A stretch of 49,745 nucleotides of DNA from a virus. The position numbers and the translations under genes were made by a program. Below the pieces are notes generated by a model. That model did no database searches. It was not told the origin of the DNA and was given only the letters and a program-made list of their open reading frames with translations. This document shows positions 26,361 to 36,800 of this stretch, piece by piece. The DNA lies in the IMG/VR virus record IMGVR_UViG_3300042937_000479, positions 1 to 49,745 of that record; one strand, written 5' to 3'. Positions within the stretch are counted from its first letter, which is position 1. Every line of letters starts with the position of its first letter.

Positions 26361-29300
26361 ATGGCAATACTTAAAAATTATAATCCCGTAATCCATGATG
26401 TCTATACTTTTGATCCGCCTGCACAATTTGTATTACCATTGACTGATGGAATTCCACAGAGTAGTATAGAGGGAATACCAAGAGGATATAGTGAAACCTG
26501 TCTAGCAATACTGGCTGGTGTAGATTTTTCTGGTATTGGTATACGATATAGATCCTTTAAACAAAGAGGAGTTTATCAAAATCAAAGCGGCATTACAATA
26601 CCAATAGATCCGACTAATATAAATTTTTATAATACAAATAGCGGAGCTGTCGTATTAATTTCTCCTAGACATGTATTAGCATGTGCTCATTACTTTCAAT
26701 TCGACGGTCTACAAAATTTTATAGGCAGACAGTTTGGATTTTTAGGAAAATCTGGACAAATGTACTTTAAAACAGTTACAAAAGTATATTGGGATCAAGC
26801 GACACTAGGAACAGGTGCTGATGTACCGGGTGATCAGTTGTTATTTGAATTTGGTCGCGACTTGCCGAATGGAGGCACACAGGATGCATTTGATGGTAAT
26901 GATGTAAAAATTTATGACAAATTTGCAGATTGGTCTAAATTTGAGGATAAAGAAACTTTATGGGTTTTTGAAAATCAAGGAAGATCGTACAGGATATTTA
27001 ATACTTTAAATTTTAGTCCGAGCCCTGCTGTATCAACAACTCCACATCCAGACGATCTTGGTGCCTATCCTGATGGTGAAGTCCCAGTCCACGGGGGGGA
27101 TAGTGGATCTCCAATATTTAAAATTACAGATGGTGGTGAACTTGTATATGCTGGTATGAAAAATGGGGCTCGGTTGGGTTGGAGTGCTGATGATATTGCT
27201 AGTTATATTAGTCCAATATTGAACCCTTTTGGATATTCTGTGTCTCTTTCAACTAGTGAGCTAAATCCATGTGTTGGGTATTGTTATTATGATTCTATAA
27301 TCCCGGCCGGATCTCATGGTGGTGCTGGAATACATACCCTCTTAAATGCTAGAAGACACATTTATGGAATTGCTGTAGAGTATGCATCATATGATGATAT
27401 GGTTGCTGTGCCATATGAAGATTATGGAAACGATTCCTATTGGATTGGATATCATGGTCAAAATGGAAGATTCGATCCATTCATCACAACACCGCCAGCA
27501 ACTATAGAAGAAGCACAAGCATTAGATAGTTCTGGTTGGCCACATAGAAGATTCTCAGAAACTTCTAAGCGTGTTCAAGGATTGATGTATATATTAGCTG
27601 CAAGAAAAGATGCTAGTTTGGCAAAATATGTGAAAAATCCTGAACAAACTCATATCAGAGATTGGCCACAACCAGCAGCAAATTTCAATGTAGATAGAAG
27701 ACCGGTATCGACAATACCAGATTCTGTGTCGGGAGGAAATGCTGCAGCAAAGTATCTTAATTTTGTTAATGGTGAGATTGTCTTTACTAAAAATACTGGA
27801 ATTGCTAAACTCATACAAGATAATCTTGATTGGAATTATAACAGAGGAGTTCGTAGATTTATGCTATGGCTTCCATGTGGATTTTTGTCAGCCGATGGTG
27901 GATTTTATACATCTGCAGTATCATCTGCAATGAAAAACAGAGTATATACTGGAGGTATAATAAATCCGGCAGAATCTTGCTGGTCAGGAATAACAGTAAA
28001 AGATCCTGCAACTCAGTTATTCATACCACAGAGTGTAGAACAAGCAAATACTGCTACTTTTAATCCAAATGGTAGATTGAATGAATGGTTGACGCAATTT
28101 GGTGCATGGATTGCCTCCCATTCAGATGCAGATGTTGGAATTTATATAGGTTATGCAATTCCAACAGTAGATGGAGTTCCTAATGCAAGTACTCATATTG
28201 CAATGATTGATCAAGCCGGTATTAGTAGTGTGGGGCAAAATGTTGCTACTGGAAGAGGTTGGCAAATTCCAGATCCTGCAAATAACGCAGCACATGCAGC
28301 ATTCTTAACTAACGAATTACAGCCATGGATTGATATTGGAATAACTTCTATTGGATTGGATGCAGGAGAGGGAGCGTTTAATTATGCAAATGGAGGCACA
28401 ATGTCATATGGTGCTACTGCTGCGTCTAAAGCTCCCGTTGGTGACTACAGAAAATGGCTGATGGAAAAATGGCCATCACTAAAAACTGTGATAGGAGAAG
28501 CACTTCCAAGAGATCCTAAAGCACCGATCTTGAATGAATTTAATCAAATAGTGAATACTACTTTTCCTAGAAAAACAGTGTATTTAACGGATACTTCTAC
28601 TGAAGTTTGTAAAGCTATTCCTGTTCCGGGCGGTGCTGCACTAGATAGCATAAATCCAATATACACAGATAATTGCTGGGCAAATAAAGGAAGAGAAAGG
28701 TATCGTAAACTAGATCCGTTGGGTAAAGACTATAGAACACCAACAGATCCAAATGGACTGGTTTATAGTGCAGGAGCATATCAATATTGTCCTTATGTAA
28801 TTCTTCAGAGTGGATATTTAAATTCTGGTGAATGGAATATTGGAAAACACAACCTAGACAATATTGGCAATTTTGCAGGACTAGATCCTAATAATATGTG
28901 GTGTTGGTACCGAAGAAATACTGAGATAGGTGTTTATGTCGAAAACTATTATTTGTTAAGTCCGACTTTGCGTTCTTTGTATAGACGGTTTTTTCCAAAT
29001 GATACTAACTATAGTAATATATGGCAATTAACACCAGCATGGCACGATCAAGGTATTGCACAGCCTACTCCCGCCATCACAACACCACAACTGTTGGGAC
29101 CATATGATGGCCGACAATATATAAGAGATTCTGCTTTCTATAATAAGATTAGAAATGAAATTTTCGTAAATATCAAAAATTTCATAGAGCGAGGATATGT
29201 TTTCTGGACAGCTGTAAATAAGATAAATTTACAATTAGTAAAAGATGTACATGCCGATGTTCTTGAATACATTACTGGTTTTGAAGTGATTGATACGCTA

Positions 29301-29453
29301 GATCCACTGGATGTTATTATAGAAAATAGATCATTACCTGTCTATGAAATAGAGTTGAAATCTACTACATTCAGAGCAACAAAACCAATTAAAGATGCCA
29401 CAATAACACAAATATTACTAGATACTTCTGTAAATACAGATCAAAGTACATAA
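26361..29453 (+). CDS. Tail protein with trypsin-like serine protease domain and putative TIM-barrel domain
   Basis: A 1030-aa protein. Residues about 90-285 look like a chymotrypsin/trypsin-fold protease with a full candidate triad: His110 in VLISPRHVLACAH, Asp158 in PGDQLLFEFGRDLP, and Ser248 in VHGGDSGSPIF, with an oxyanion-hole glycine in the GDSG motif. Residues about 440-750 look like an alpha/beta barrel (RRFMLWLPCGFLSADGG, DVGIYIGYAIPTVDG, ITSIGLDAGEG, LKTVIGEALPRD), perhaps glycosidase-related. The C-terminal 100 residues probably anchor it in the baseplate. No signal peptide is present. It sits between the giant protein and gp8, so it is probably a virion component that trims host surface proteins or processes neighbouring tail proteins. 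Both domain calls rest on motifs read by eye; the protease call is the firmer one. Confidence 0.65.
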   Translation: MAILKNYNPVIHDVYTFDPPAQFVLPLTDGIPQSSIEGIPRGYSETCLAILAGVDFSGIGIRYRSFKQRGVYQNQSGITIPIDPTNINFYNTNSGAVVLISPRHVLACAHYFQFDGLQNFIGRQFGFLGKSGQMYFKTVTKVYWDQATLGTGADVPGDQLLFEFGRDLPNGGTQDAFDGNDVKIYDKFADWSKFEDKETLWVFENQGRSYRIFNTLNFSPSPAVSTTPHPDDLGAYPDGEVPVHGGDSGSPIFKITDGGELVYAGMKNGARLGWSADDIASYISPILNPFGYSVSLSTSELNPCVGYCYYDSIIPAGSHGGAGIHTLLNARRHIYGIAVEYASYDDMVAVPYEDYGNDSYWIGYHGQNGRFDPFITTPPATIEEAQALDSSGWPHRRFSETSKRVQGLMYILAARKDASLAKYVKNPEQTHIRDWPQPAANFNVDRRPVSTIPDSVSGGNAAAKYLNFVNGEIVFTKNTGIAKLIQDNLDWNYNRGVRRFMLWLPCGFLSADGGFYTSAVSSAMKNRVYTGGIINPAESCWSGITVKDPATQLFIPQSVEQANTATFNPNGRLNEWLTQFGAWIASHSDADVGIYIGYAIPTVDGVPNASTHIAMIDQAGISSVGQNVATGRGWQIPDPANNAAHAAFLTNELQPWIDIGITSIGLDAGEGAFNYANGGTMSYGATAASKAPVGDYRKWLMEKWPSLKTVIGEALPRDPKAPILNEFNQIVNTTFPRKTVYLTDTSTEVCKAIPVPGGAALDSINPIYTDNCWANKGRERYRKLDPLGKDYRTPTDPNGLVYSAGAYQYCPYVILQSGYLNSGEWNIGKHNLDNIGNFAGLDPNNMWCWYRRNTEIGVYVENYYLLSPTLRSLYRRFFPNDTNYSNIWQLTPAWHDQGIAQPTPAITTPQLLGPYDGRQYIRDSAFYNKIRNEIFVNIKNFIERGYVFWTAVNKINLQLVKDVHADVLEYITGFEVIDTLDPLDVIIENRSLPVYEIELKSTTFRATKPIKDATITQILLDTSVNTDQST

Positions 29454-29463
29454 GAGGACTCAA

Positions 29464-31878
29464 ATGGCAACATTTAGACAAAGAGGAAGAGAAAATACAG
29501 CAAAAGTTTTGTTGAATGACTTTAATGCATCAAAAGATCATTCGTACTTCCTTGCTATTGGCAATGCAGTTACGAGTCCCGTTGCAACTACATCGCCTAC
29601 ACTAGACACCATTCAAGCAGATTATACTACATTTGATAATATGTTTTTTATGAATCAAATTCTAAGATCTGATGTTTCTTTGATGATTAAAAATATACCG
29701 TGGCAAGCAAATCAAGTTTATGTTGCTTTTGACAAAGATAAAAATCAATATGAGTCGGGTGATTTGTTTTATGCGTATAATTCAGATAATCGATCTGTTT
29801 ATCTGTGCTTGGCCAGTCCATCAAACACCTCTGCGACAAGTACATATCCTCCTAGTTCTTTGAGCACAGAACCAGAAATAAAATTAGATGGATATACTTG
29901 GAAATTTTTATATCAAGTCTCAGAAGAAGATTTAGAAAAATTTGATTATCCTAATTTTATTCCTATTCAAGAAATTGGAACAGATTTGTATACAGATCAA
30001 AGACTATATCAACAGAATGTTGCATCAGCAGCAATTAGAGGAGCAATAGAAGCAATTGATGTTTCTGTTCAAGGAAACGCATATGCCGGTGCAGTAAATG
30101 TCAATTTTACCAATTCTTTATATTTTATAGCATCACAAAATACAGATACTGCAGAATTTCCTATAATAACAATAGATCCTAGCGGAAGACTAGAATTAGC
30201 ACTAGCTGATGGATTTTACGATAATAAATATGTTATTTACTTCAAAAATAAATACACCGCAACAATACAGACATCAGTTATTGATTCAACAACTGGATAT
30301 TTGCAATTAACTTTATGTAATCCAAGTTCTGCTGCATCACCACCACAAGGTGTAGAATTTTCTATATTACCAAGAATAGAAATTATTGGAAATGGATCTT
30401 CAGCTATTGCAATTCCAGTAATGACAGAAGATAAACTAATATCAAAAATAACAATGATTGATGGTGGTTCTAATTATAGTTATGTTGATGTGTCTGTTTT
30501 AGTGGAAAATGGAACAGTAATTAAACCAGTGATTGGTCTGAATGGATTAGCATCAGATGTGATTGAAGTTCTTGGTGCAAGACACCTAATGATTTCTAAG
30601 AAAATAAAACCATTATCGTCTTTGAGCGAGAGTGATCCGGTTGTGTATTCTGCCCCAGAAAATACAGGAATTGTATACGATGGAGCCGAATATTTGAATA
30701 TAATTTCTCCAAACACATATTATACACAAATATCGTTAGTAAAGAGTCCCAAAAAATTCATAAATGGTTTAGAAGAGATTGCTGGAACAACTGTGATTGA
30801 AGTAAAGGAAATGATAATAGAAGCAATTGATCCTACAGTTACTATAACAATAGGAACAACAACCACACCTTATACAAATAATGGGAATTTCTTTGAAATT
30901 AATGATGTTATTACTAGAGGACCTAACAACTATCCCGATCAGTTCCGAGCAATAATAACAAATGTAACAAGTACCGGTTTTTCTACTGCTCTTACTTGTT
31001 CTTTAGTGAATGGTGCATTCGAAACATATTCTGGTTATAGAATCAAAAATCTAAAAAATACAACAGAAACTGGAGATGACGAAGAATTTATTTTCCAAGA
31101 CTGTGATAATAATTGTTCTAACAGTATAGAAGTCGTATATGAAAATACATACAACTCTTCTGACTTTATTTTGGATAGTTCTTTGAATGGTGGCACCAGC
31201 TTTGCAACTGCTCAGATTGTACCCCCACCAACTGGTTATGGATTCGTACACCCACACTATCCTACCAAAGCAACCATAAAGGTAAAAAATGTAACTTCCG
31301 GATTCTTGACAGCAAGATATGAAGATGGTGAATATATTCCTGGTGAAGTCGTTACTGCATTCCGTGTGACAGGAAGTGTTGCCTCTGTTGGTAAGAGAGG
31401 CACACTGGTTTCAGTCAGTGAAACTATTCAAACAATTGGAGATGATAGTACCGTAGGATATTCTTACATACTTGAATGTGCTATTGATAGAGGTGCTGGA
31501 CAAATAAACACACCAGAACAACTAGTAGCAGATGGCATTTCTTTAGATACCAACATTCTTATACGACAAGGAACACAAGGAACTGTTGGAAAATTAATAA
31601 GAACTGCTATTCCTGGCGGAACTAGCAATACTGATATTGTGTATTTGTATGTAAACAACTACAATGGGGTATTTACAGTAAGTGGTGATAATTTATACAT
31701 TATAAATGATTTGTATAATCCAACCACATATACAAATATGAAATTGACAGTACAAAGTATAATCTACCAACCAACTGTGGTTAGATATTCTGGTAATTTG
31801 TTATATATAAATGATGCCGGTCCTATACAAAGACGGATAGAAAATACAGAAAATCTAAAACTCCTAATCGAGTCTTGA
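29464..31878 (+). CDS. 8: Baseplate wedge protein gp8-like, with long C-terminal extension
   Basis: gp8 is a wedge component that dimerises and contacts gp10, gp7 and gp6. The N-terminal about 190 residues match: RQRGRENTAKVLLNDFNASK, YFLAIGNAV, the region VSLMIKNIPWQANQVYVAFD, and the family hallmark DGYTWKFLYQVSEEDLEKFDY (key GYTWKFLYQVSEED, about 139-152), comparable to T4 gp8 DGYVWEYLFEIP, then PIQEIGTD. The whole protein is 804 aa, whereas T4 gp8 is 334 aa. The extra 500 residues are beta-rich (ATIKVKNVTSGFLTARYEDGEYIPGE) with repeated small domains, and may carry or replace outer wedge proteins such as gp9 and gp10, which I could not find in this window. A strong SD (AGAGGA, 29453-29458) precedes the ATG. 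Confidence 0.75.
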   Translation: MATFRQRGRENTAKVLLNDFNASKDHSYFLAIGNAVTSPVATTSPTLDTIQADYTTFDNMFFMNQILRSDVSLMIKNIPWQANQVYVAFDKDKNQYESGDLFYAYNSDNRSVYLCLASPSNTSATSTYPPSSLSTEPEIKLDGYTWKFLYQVSEEDLEKFDYPNFIPIQEIGTDLYTDQRLYQQNVASAAIRGAIEAIDVSVQGNAYAGAVNVNFTNSLYFIASQNTDTAEFPIITIDPSGRLELALADGFYDNKYVIYFKNKYTATIQTSVIDSTTGYLQLTLCNPSSAASPPQGVEFSILPRIEIIGNGSSAIAIPVMTEDKLISKITMIDGGSNYSYVDVSVLVENGTVIKPVIGLNGLASDVIEVLGARHLMISKKIKPLSSLSESDPVVYSAPENTGIVYDGAEYLNIISPNTYYTQISLVKSPKKFINGLEEIAGTTVIEVKEMIIEAIDPTVTITIGTTTTPYTNNGNFFEINDVITRGPNNYPDQFRAIITNVTSTGFSTALTCSLVNGAFETYSGYRIKNLKNTTETGDDEEFIFQDCDNNCSNSIEVVYENTYNSSDFILDSSLNGGTSFATAQIVPPPTGYGFVHPHYPTKATIKVKNVTSGFLTARYEDGEYIPGEVVTAFRVTGSVASVGKRGTLVSVSETIQTIGDDSTVGYSYILECAIDRGAGQINTPEQLVADGISLDTNILIRQGTQGTVGKLIRTAIPGGTSNTDIVYLYVNNYNGVFTVSGDNLYIINDLYNPTTYTNMKLTVQSIIYQPTVVRYSGNLLYINDAGPIQRRIENTENLKLLIES

Positions 31879-31885
31879 GGAAAAA

Positions 31886-33859
31886 ATGACATTTAAGAAT
31901 CCAGAATTTAGTAGTAGCTCACCTTACTTTGACGACTTTGATGATGCAAAGAATTTTCTAAAAATTCTTTTCAAGCCAGGATATGCCGTTCAAGCTAGAG
32001 AATTGACACAACTACAAACAATTCTACAATCACAGCTTGCTAAATTTGCTGATAGTATTTTTCAAGACGGTAGTCAAGTTTTTGGGGGAAAGATACAGAT
32101 TGTAAGTAATCCGTATGCTCGTGTAGAGAAATATACACATAGCGCATCTGGAGTTAGCACAAACTCTGCTGACACTTATCTGAATACATTACCTTCTAAT
32201 CTTCTTAAAGTATTCAGCAAATCTGGTTCTATATTTACAGAATTGGCTACTATCAAGATATCGTATTTTGAACCATCTAATTATTCAGTAAACGATGATT
32301 ATCCTGTTGCCTTTTATAATACAGTTTCGGTTGCACCAGAACAAGCAGGAACTTTTGATATACAACGATCTCACTATATTGGATTGAGTTCGTCTGGTCC
32401 GTTTCTGAAAGTTATAAATCCAGCAGAACAAGCTGGCACACCAACCCAGTATACAATAGCTCCATATGGAGAGGGATATCTGGTAACAGTTGATGATGGT
32501 ATCTTCTATATTGATGGCTATTTTGTAAAATCTACAAAACAAACAGTTGCTCTGTTCAAGAAATCTGCAGAAGATGAATCAGAAATAACAGTTGATACTG
32601 GATTAGATTATAATTTTGCCAATAAAGGTGTTCGATTGTTTGCAAAACCATCACATAGAATTGGTTATACTGTAAACAGAGAAACTATAACAGCTACTCA
32701 AGATTCTACTCTGAAAGATCCCGCAAGAGGATTCTATAACTACAATGCTCCCGGTGGAGATCGTTATAGTATCAATTTTACATTAAAAGCAATTGAATAT
32801 GACAATTCTTCTGTTGATATTGAGAATTATGTAAATACAGATTTCATACAACTTCTGAGAACAACACGCGGAGTTGTGGATTATATTAAAGATAAATCCT
32901 CATATTCACAAATTTTAGATTTGTTTGCACGAAGAACACAAGACGAGTCTGGTTCTTATACCGTGGTTCCCTTTATTGCAGATGTAAAAAATCATTTAAG
33001 AAACGATAAATATGTTTTAACCATAGCTGATGCATCTGTTCCTGAAGTTTTTGCTAGTAATGTAGGACAGGCAGCAAATGTATTAGTAAGTGTTGGTGGA
33101 TATATATGGCCAGCAACTCAATCAAATTTTAATCCATTCTCTGCAACTAATTTAAATGATTCTGCTTTTGCTGTTGCAAAAGTTGTTGATATTGTTGTAG
33201 ATCATAATGAAGAAACTGGACAAAATACAGCAAAGCTGGTAGTAGAATTACAAAATAATAAAAAATTATCATCTATCGGTACTTCGTATTATTTTAAACA
33301 ATCAGCAGGTTCTACAAATAAATTATTATTAGTTTCTTCTGTGGAAGTTTTAATTGATCCAAAGGGAGCATATTCAAGACTGGATGTTCCTGTAGGAAGT
33401 TCTGATAAATTAGCAATCACATTGCAATCAGGAAAAGCATATGTGTTTGGTTATGAATACGAAACATTTGCACCAAGAGTAGTTGAATATGTAAATAGTG
33501 GTAATCAAACAAGTATAAAACCTCTGAGTGGATTGAATGTTGACTTTGAATTGGGTAATTATGTCTATGGTTCTTTTGCACAAAGAAATGCAAATCAATC
33601 AATTGATGTGGATTTTGAGAAATTGCCATTATTAGATTTAATCGATGTCAACACAAATACTATTTTATTATACCCCACGACTGGCGGTCAGCAAAAATCA
33701 AAAATATTGGCATGGGCTCCGTTTAAAAATAATGAAGAATTTAAATTAGTAAATGAAGCAAACATAATTGATATTAACAAACTTACTGAAGCGGATGTGG
33801 ATGCACTCTTTCCCCATGAGAGTGTTTTATTTGTAGAAGAAATTAGTTCTCCTGCTTAA
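31886..33859 (+). CDS. DUF4815-type tail structural protein, N-terminal part
   Basis: A 657-aa virion protein of the DUF4815 type found in T4-like cyanophages and relatives. The diagnostic N-terminus is SSPYFDDFDDAKNFLKILFKPGYAVQARELTQLQTILQSQL (key FKPGYAVQARELTQLQTIL, about 32-50), followed by FADSIFQDGSQVFGGKIQIV. Later parts are beta-rich (GEGYLVTVDDGIFYIDGYFV, LQSGKAYVFGYEYETFAPRVVEYV), again typical. In many relatives this domain and the region now in the next gene form one long polypeptide; here a stop at 33859 and a 33-base gap with a separate start divide them. GAGG at 31877-31880 overlaps the previous stop and serves as SD. It is likely a fibre-attachment or baseplate-peripheral protein. 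Confidence 0.65.
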   Translation: MTFKNPEFSSSSPYFDDFDDAKNFLKILFKPGYAVQARELTQLQTILQSQLAKFADSIFQDGSQVFGGKIQIVSNPYARVEKYTHSASGVSTNSADTYLNTLPSNLLKVFSKSGSIFTELATIKISYFEPSNYSVNDDYPVAFYNTVSVAPEQAGTFDIQRSHYIGLSSSGPFLKVINPAEQAGTPTQYTIAPYGEGYLVTVDDGIFYIDGYFVKSTKQTVALFKKSAEDESEITVDTGLDYNFANKGVRLFAKPSHRIGYTVNRETITATQDSTLKDPARGFYNYNAPGGDRYSINFTLKAIEYDNSSVDIENYVNTDFIQLLRTTRGVVDYIKDKSSYSQILDLFARRTQDESGSYTVVPFIADVKNHLRNDKYVLTIADASVPEVFASNVGQAANVLVSVGGYIWPATQSNFNPFSATNLNDSAFAVAKVVDIVVDHNEETGQNTAKLVVELQNNKKLSSIGTSYYFKQSAGSTNKLLLVSSVEVLIDPKGAYSRLDVPVGSSDKLAITLQSGKAYVFGYEYETFAPRVVEYVNSGNQTSIKPLSGLNVDFELGNYVYGSFAQRNANQSIDVDFEKLPLLDLIDVNTNTILLYPTTGGQQKSKILAWAPFKNNEEFKLVNEANIIDINKLTEADVDALFPHESVLFVEEISSPA

Positions 33860-33892
33860 TGAGAGATATATAAAATAAAGGCAAAGCTATAA

Positions 33893-36800
33893 ATGACCAC
33901 TTCCAATACGAACAACCAATTTAAAAACGATTTAGCATCAAATTTGATGGTAGTATCTGGTGAGACAACATCTACCACATATACTGCTAGTAATTTTTCA
34001 GACAAAATAGTCGATGTTATTAAAATAGTATTCAATGATAATTGGCGTGGAAATTTCAGAACTGGATATGATCCGATAAATCGTACTGATGGACATTTAG
34101 GATTTCGCGAAGATATATTCAGTGCTAATTATGAAATCTCTAAGAATTTTAGAGTCAAACAAATAGATGGAGCAACTGGAAATGTTATTGCAGAAGGCAC
34201 TGCACTGCGTTGGGTTCCCGGATCTAAAGAAACTGGTGGAGGAACTCTATTCATTAAAGAACTGTTTCATGAGAGCGGTGCTCCATCAAACTTTAATGTA
34301 AATAATGGTGTTATATTTTGTAACGAAATCAGTCCGTTTACTTCAGGTAAAACATATCCAGCAAACCCAATGTGGGCAGGATCTGCAGTTAGTAGTATTC
34401 AAACTGCGTCAAATGTATATAAACTAACAACAGACCAAGCATATAATGTAGTTTCTAAACTTGTTTGTACAAATACTTCTGGTACAGAAGGAACTGCAAT
34501 AGGTTCTGGTGAATTTGAATATGGACAAAGAGTCGTATTAAAGTCCTCAGAAGATAATATATGCAACAGCAATATTATTAATAAAGGAACTGTGTTGGCG
34601 AGTACAATCGATACTGTATCTCAAAGACTTTCCATATTCGTTCAATTTGATGCTCCATTGAACGATGCTATAAATCAAAATGGCAATTGTACCACATGTG
34701 ATACATTTCTCTGTATTGGTGATTCTAATAATTCTTGCAAAAGTTCTTGCTGCTTATATGGAATAATTAATACTAAAAAAATAAGTACACCAGAATGTGG
34801 CACTGTACAGAAGATTGTATTTGCCGATGAGGGTGGATCTAATTTTATTGCCGGACAAGAAGTATATCAGTGGAAATGGGAAGCAGCTGGAAAACATGAA
34901 GGAAATGGAACCACGGGTAGGGGTTCTGACACAGAATATAAAATAACTGGTACATATTTAAATTGGGACAGTCAAACTAAAGTATTAATTGTTCTTGCTC
35001 CTAGTAAATTATTTGAAATAAAATATGGAAATATATATCAAAAAGATCAAAATAATGCTTTAATTTCTAGAGGATCTGCTATTTCTATTGATAAAAGTAA
35101 TTTTATTCGTAAGAATGGTTCTTTCATTAATATAAAAAACACAGCATCCGCATCAACATATAAAACTAGTTCAGAATTCTATCAAGGTTGGCCAACTACA
35201 GAAACAGGAACTTCTAATGGGGAGTATCTTGTACAAACAACAGAAACCAACGAAACTTCGTATAATCCGGATTATGAATACACAGTCGGAGAAACTGTAA
35301 TACAAGCACTAACGGAAGATGCAAATAGTACTGTTATAAATCAATATGCTGCGGGTAAGGTTGTTTCTTGGGAACCAAATCTTACGGCGCTGTCTACAAT
35401 ACCGTCTAGATTGGTAATCAAACGATACGAATTTGGCACAGATGATCCTAAATTGTTTGACACTAATAATACATTAGTACCAAAAACAAAAAGACTTGCC
35501 AGATTCCGTATTGGTACCATTGCAACTGAAGGTGGAGATGGTAGTACTACTCTTTCTATTCTGAACAGAAGTCAAAGAAATATTCTACCAATCAGACAAT
35601 TTAACAATATTATTCCTGATACGGAAGTGTTTGATTGGTATAATTTTTCATCAGATGCTGTAATACAAGAAAGCACAGCAGCTGATCAGACAGATCCAGA
35701 GCTCGACGGCGTTGGAACGATAGTAAAAGGATCATCTATTGGAAATACACGCATCAAGGCAATACAAGAAGATTCTGCAAATTATAAAATACATTTAATG
35801 GATTCTGATATGAAATATGATGCTATTTCATTCAGTAATGTTTCTCAGATTGGTATAGCAGGTACAGAAGCAGTAGGTAGTATAAACTATACAAAGATAT
35901 TCCCTGTATTAAATGTCGCGCAAACTATTGTTGATGGTATGTCTATAACCACCTTATATGAACCATTTACGGATAAAATGATATTACCTTTACCGGGTGG
36001 TCTTGTTATGGAAAATGTTACGGGTGGTGTTTCTAATTTTGGTGGAACTGAATTAACTATTCAGAAAATTTATAATATAGATTTCAGTGTTGGAGGAACT
36101 TCAATAGACACACTTGAAGTTCCGATTGGAGATAATATCTCATCTGCAGAATTTGCTAGCAGCTTCTCTTCTTCATACTCATTTGGTGCAGATTCTGGTG
36201 GCCACCCTATAAAATTAATAAAATACACCGGATTACAGGGAGATGGAGATGCAAAACCAGCAGATCACCGTTCTGTATATTACGATCTTTTGCAAGATTC
36301 CGCAACCTCTCCTAGAAATAGAATAATAGTTCGTAGAAAAACTCCGGATGGGGAGGGGGGAATTACGAAAATGATATTGGGCGCAGAGGTAAAATGCGTT
36401 GCATCTAGTGTCACAAAAACAAAAACAAAAGAACAATTCACCGAAACTATTCTTTTGAAGTATCAGACTTCTGGAGAGTTTAAAGGTAAATGGGTAGCAG
36501 AAACTTCAAAGTATGATATTGATTCTTTGATATCTGTATTCTTCCTTGGTGTTGGTGGAGTCTTACCGTTAAGTGCCAATCATAAAAGCGTATTCGGTAT
36601 CTCCAATCAAACTGACGATTATTCTTATAACAAATCACTGCTCGTATTGGGTGCTGATGGATTGCAAGAAAATAAAAATACAGATCCATTACAAGGACCA
36701 ATTGTTCCTTTTGTTCCTATCTCAGCAGTTTATACACAGACTGGCTTGAACGCAACAGATTTTTCTGTATATATTTCGGTTACTGGTATTGCAAACTCTA

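Noticed and set aside
33860-33892. TATATAAAATA in the gap between the DUF4815 gene and the next gene as a late promoter
   Set aside because: It has an extra base relative to TATAAATA and the gap is too short and AT-rich to judge.
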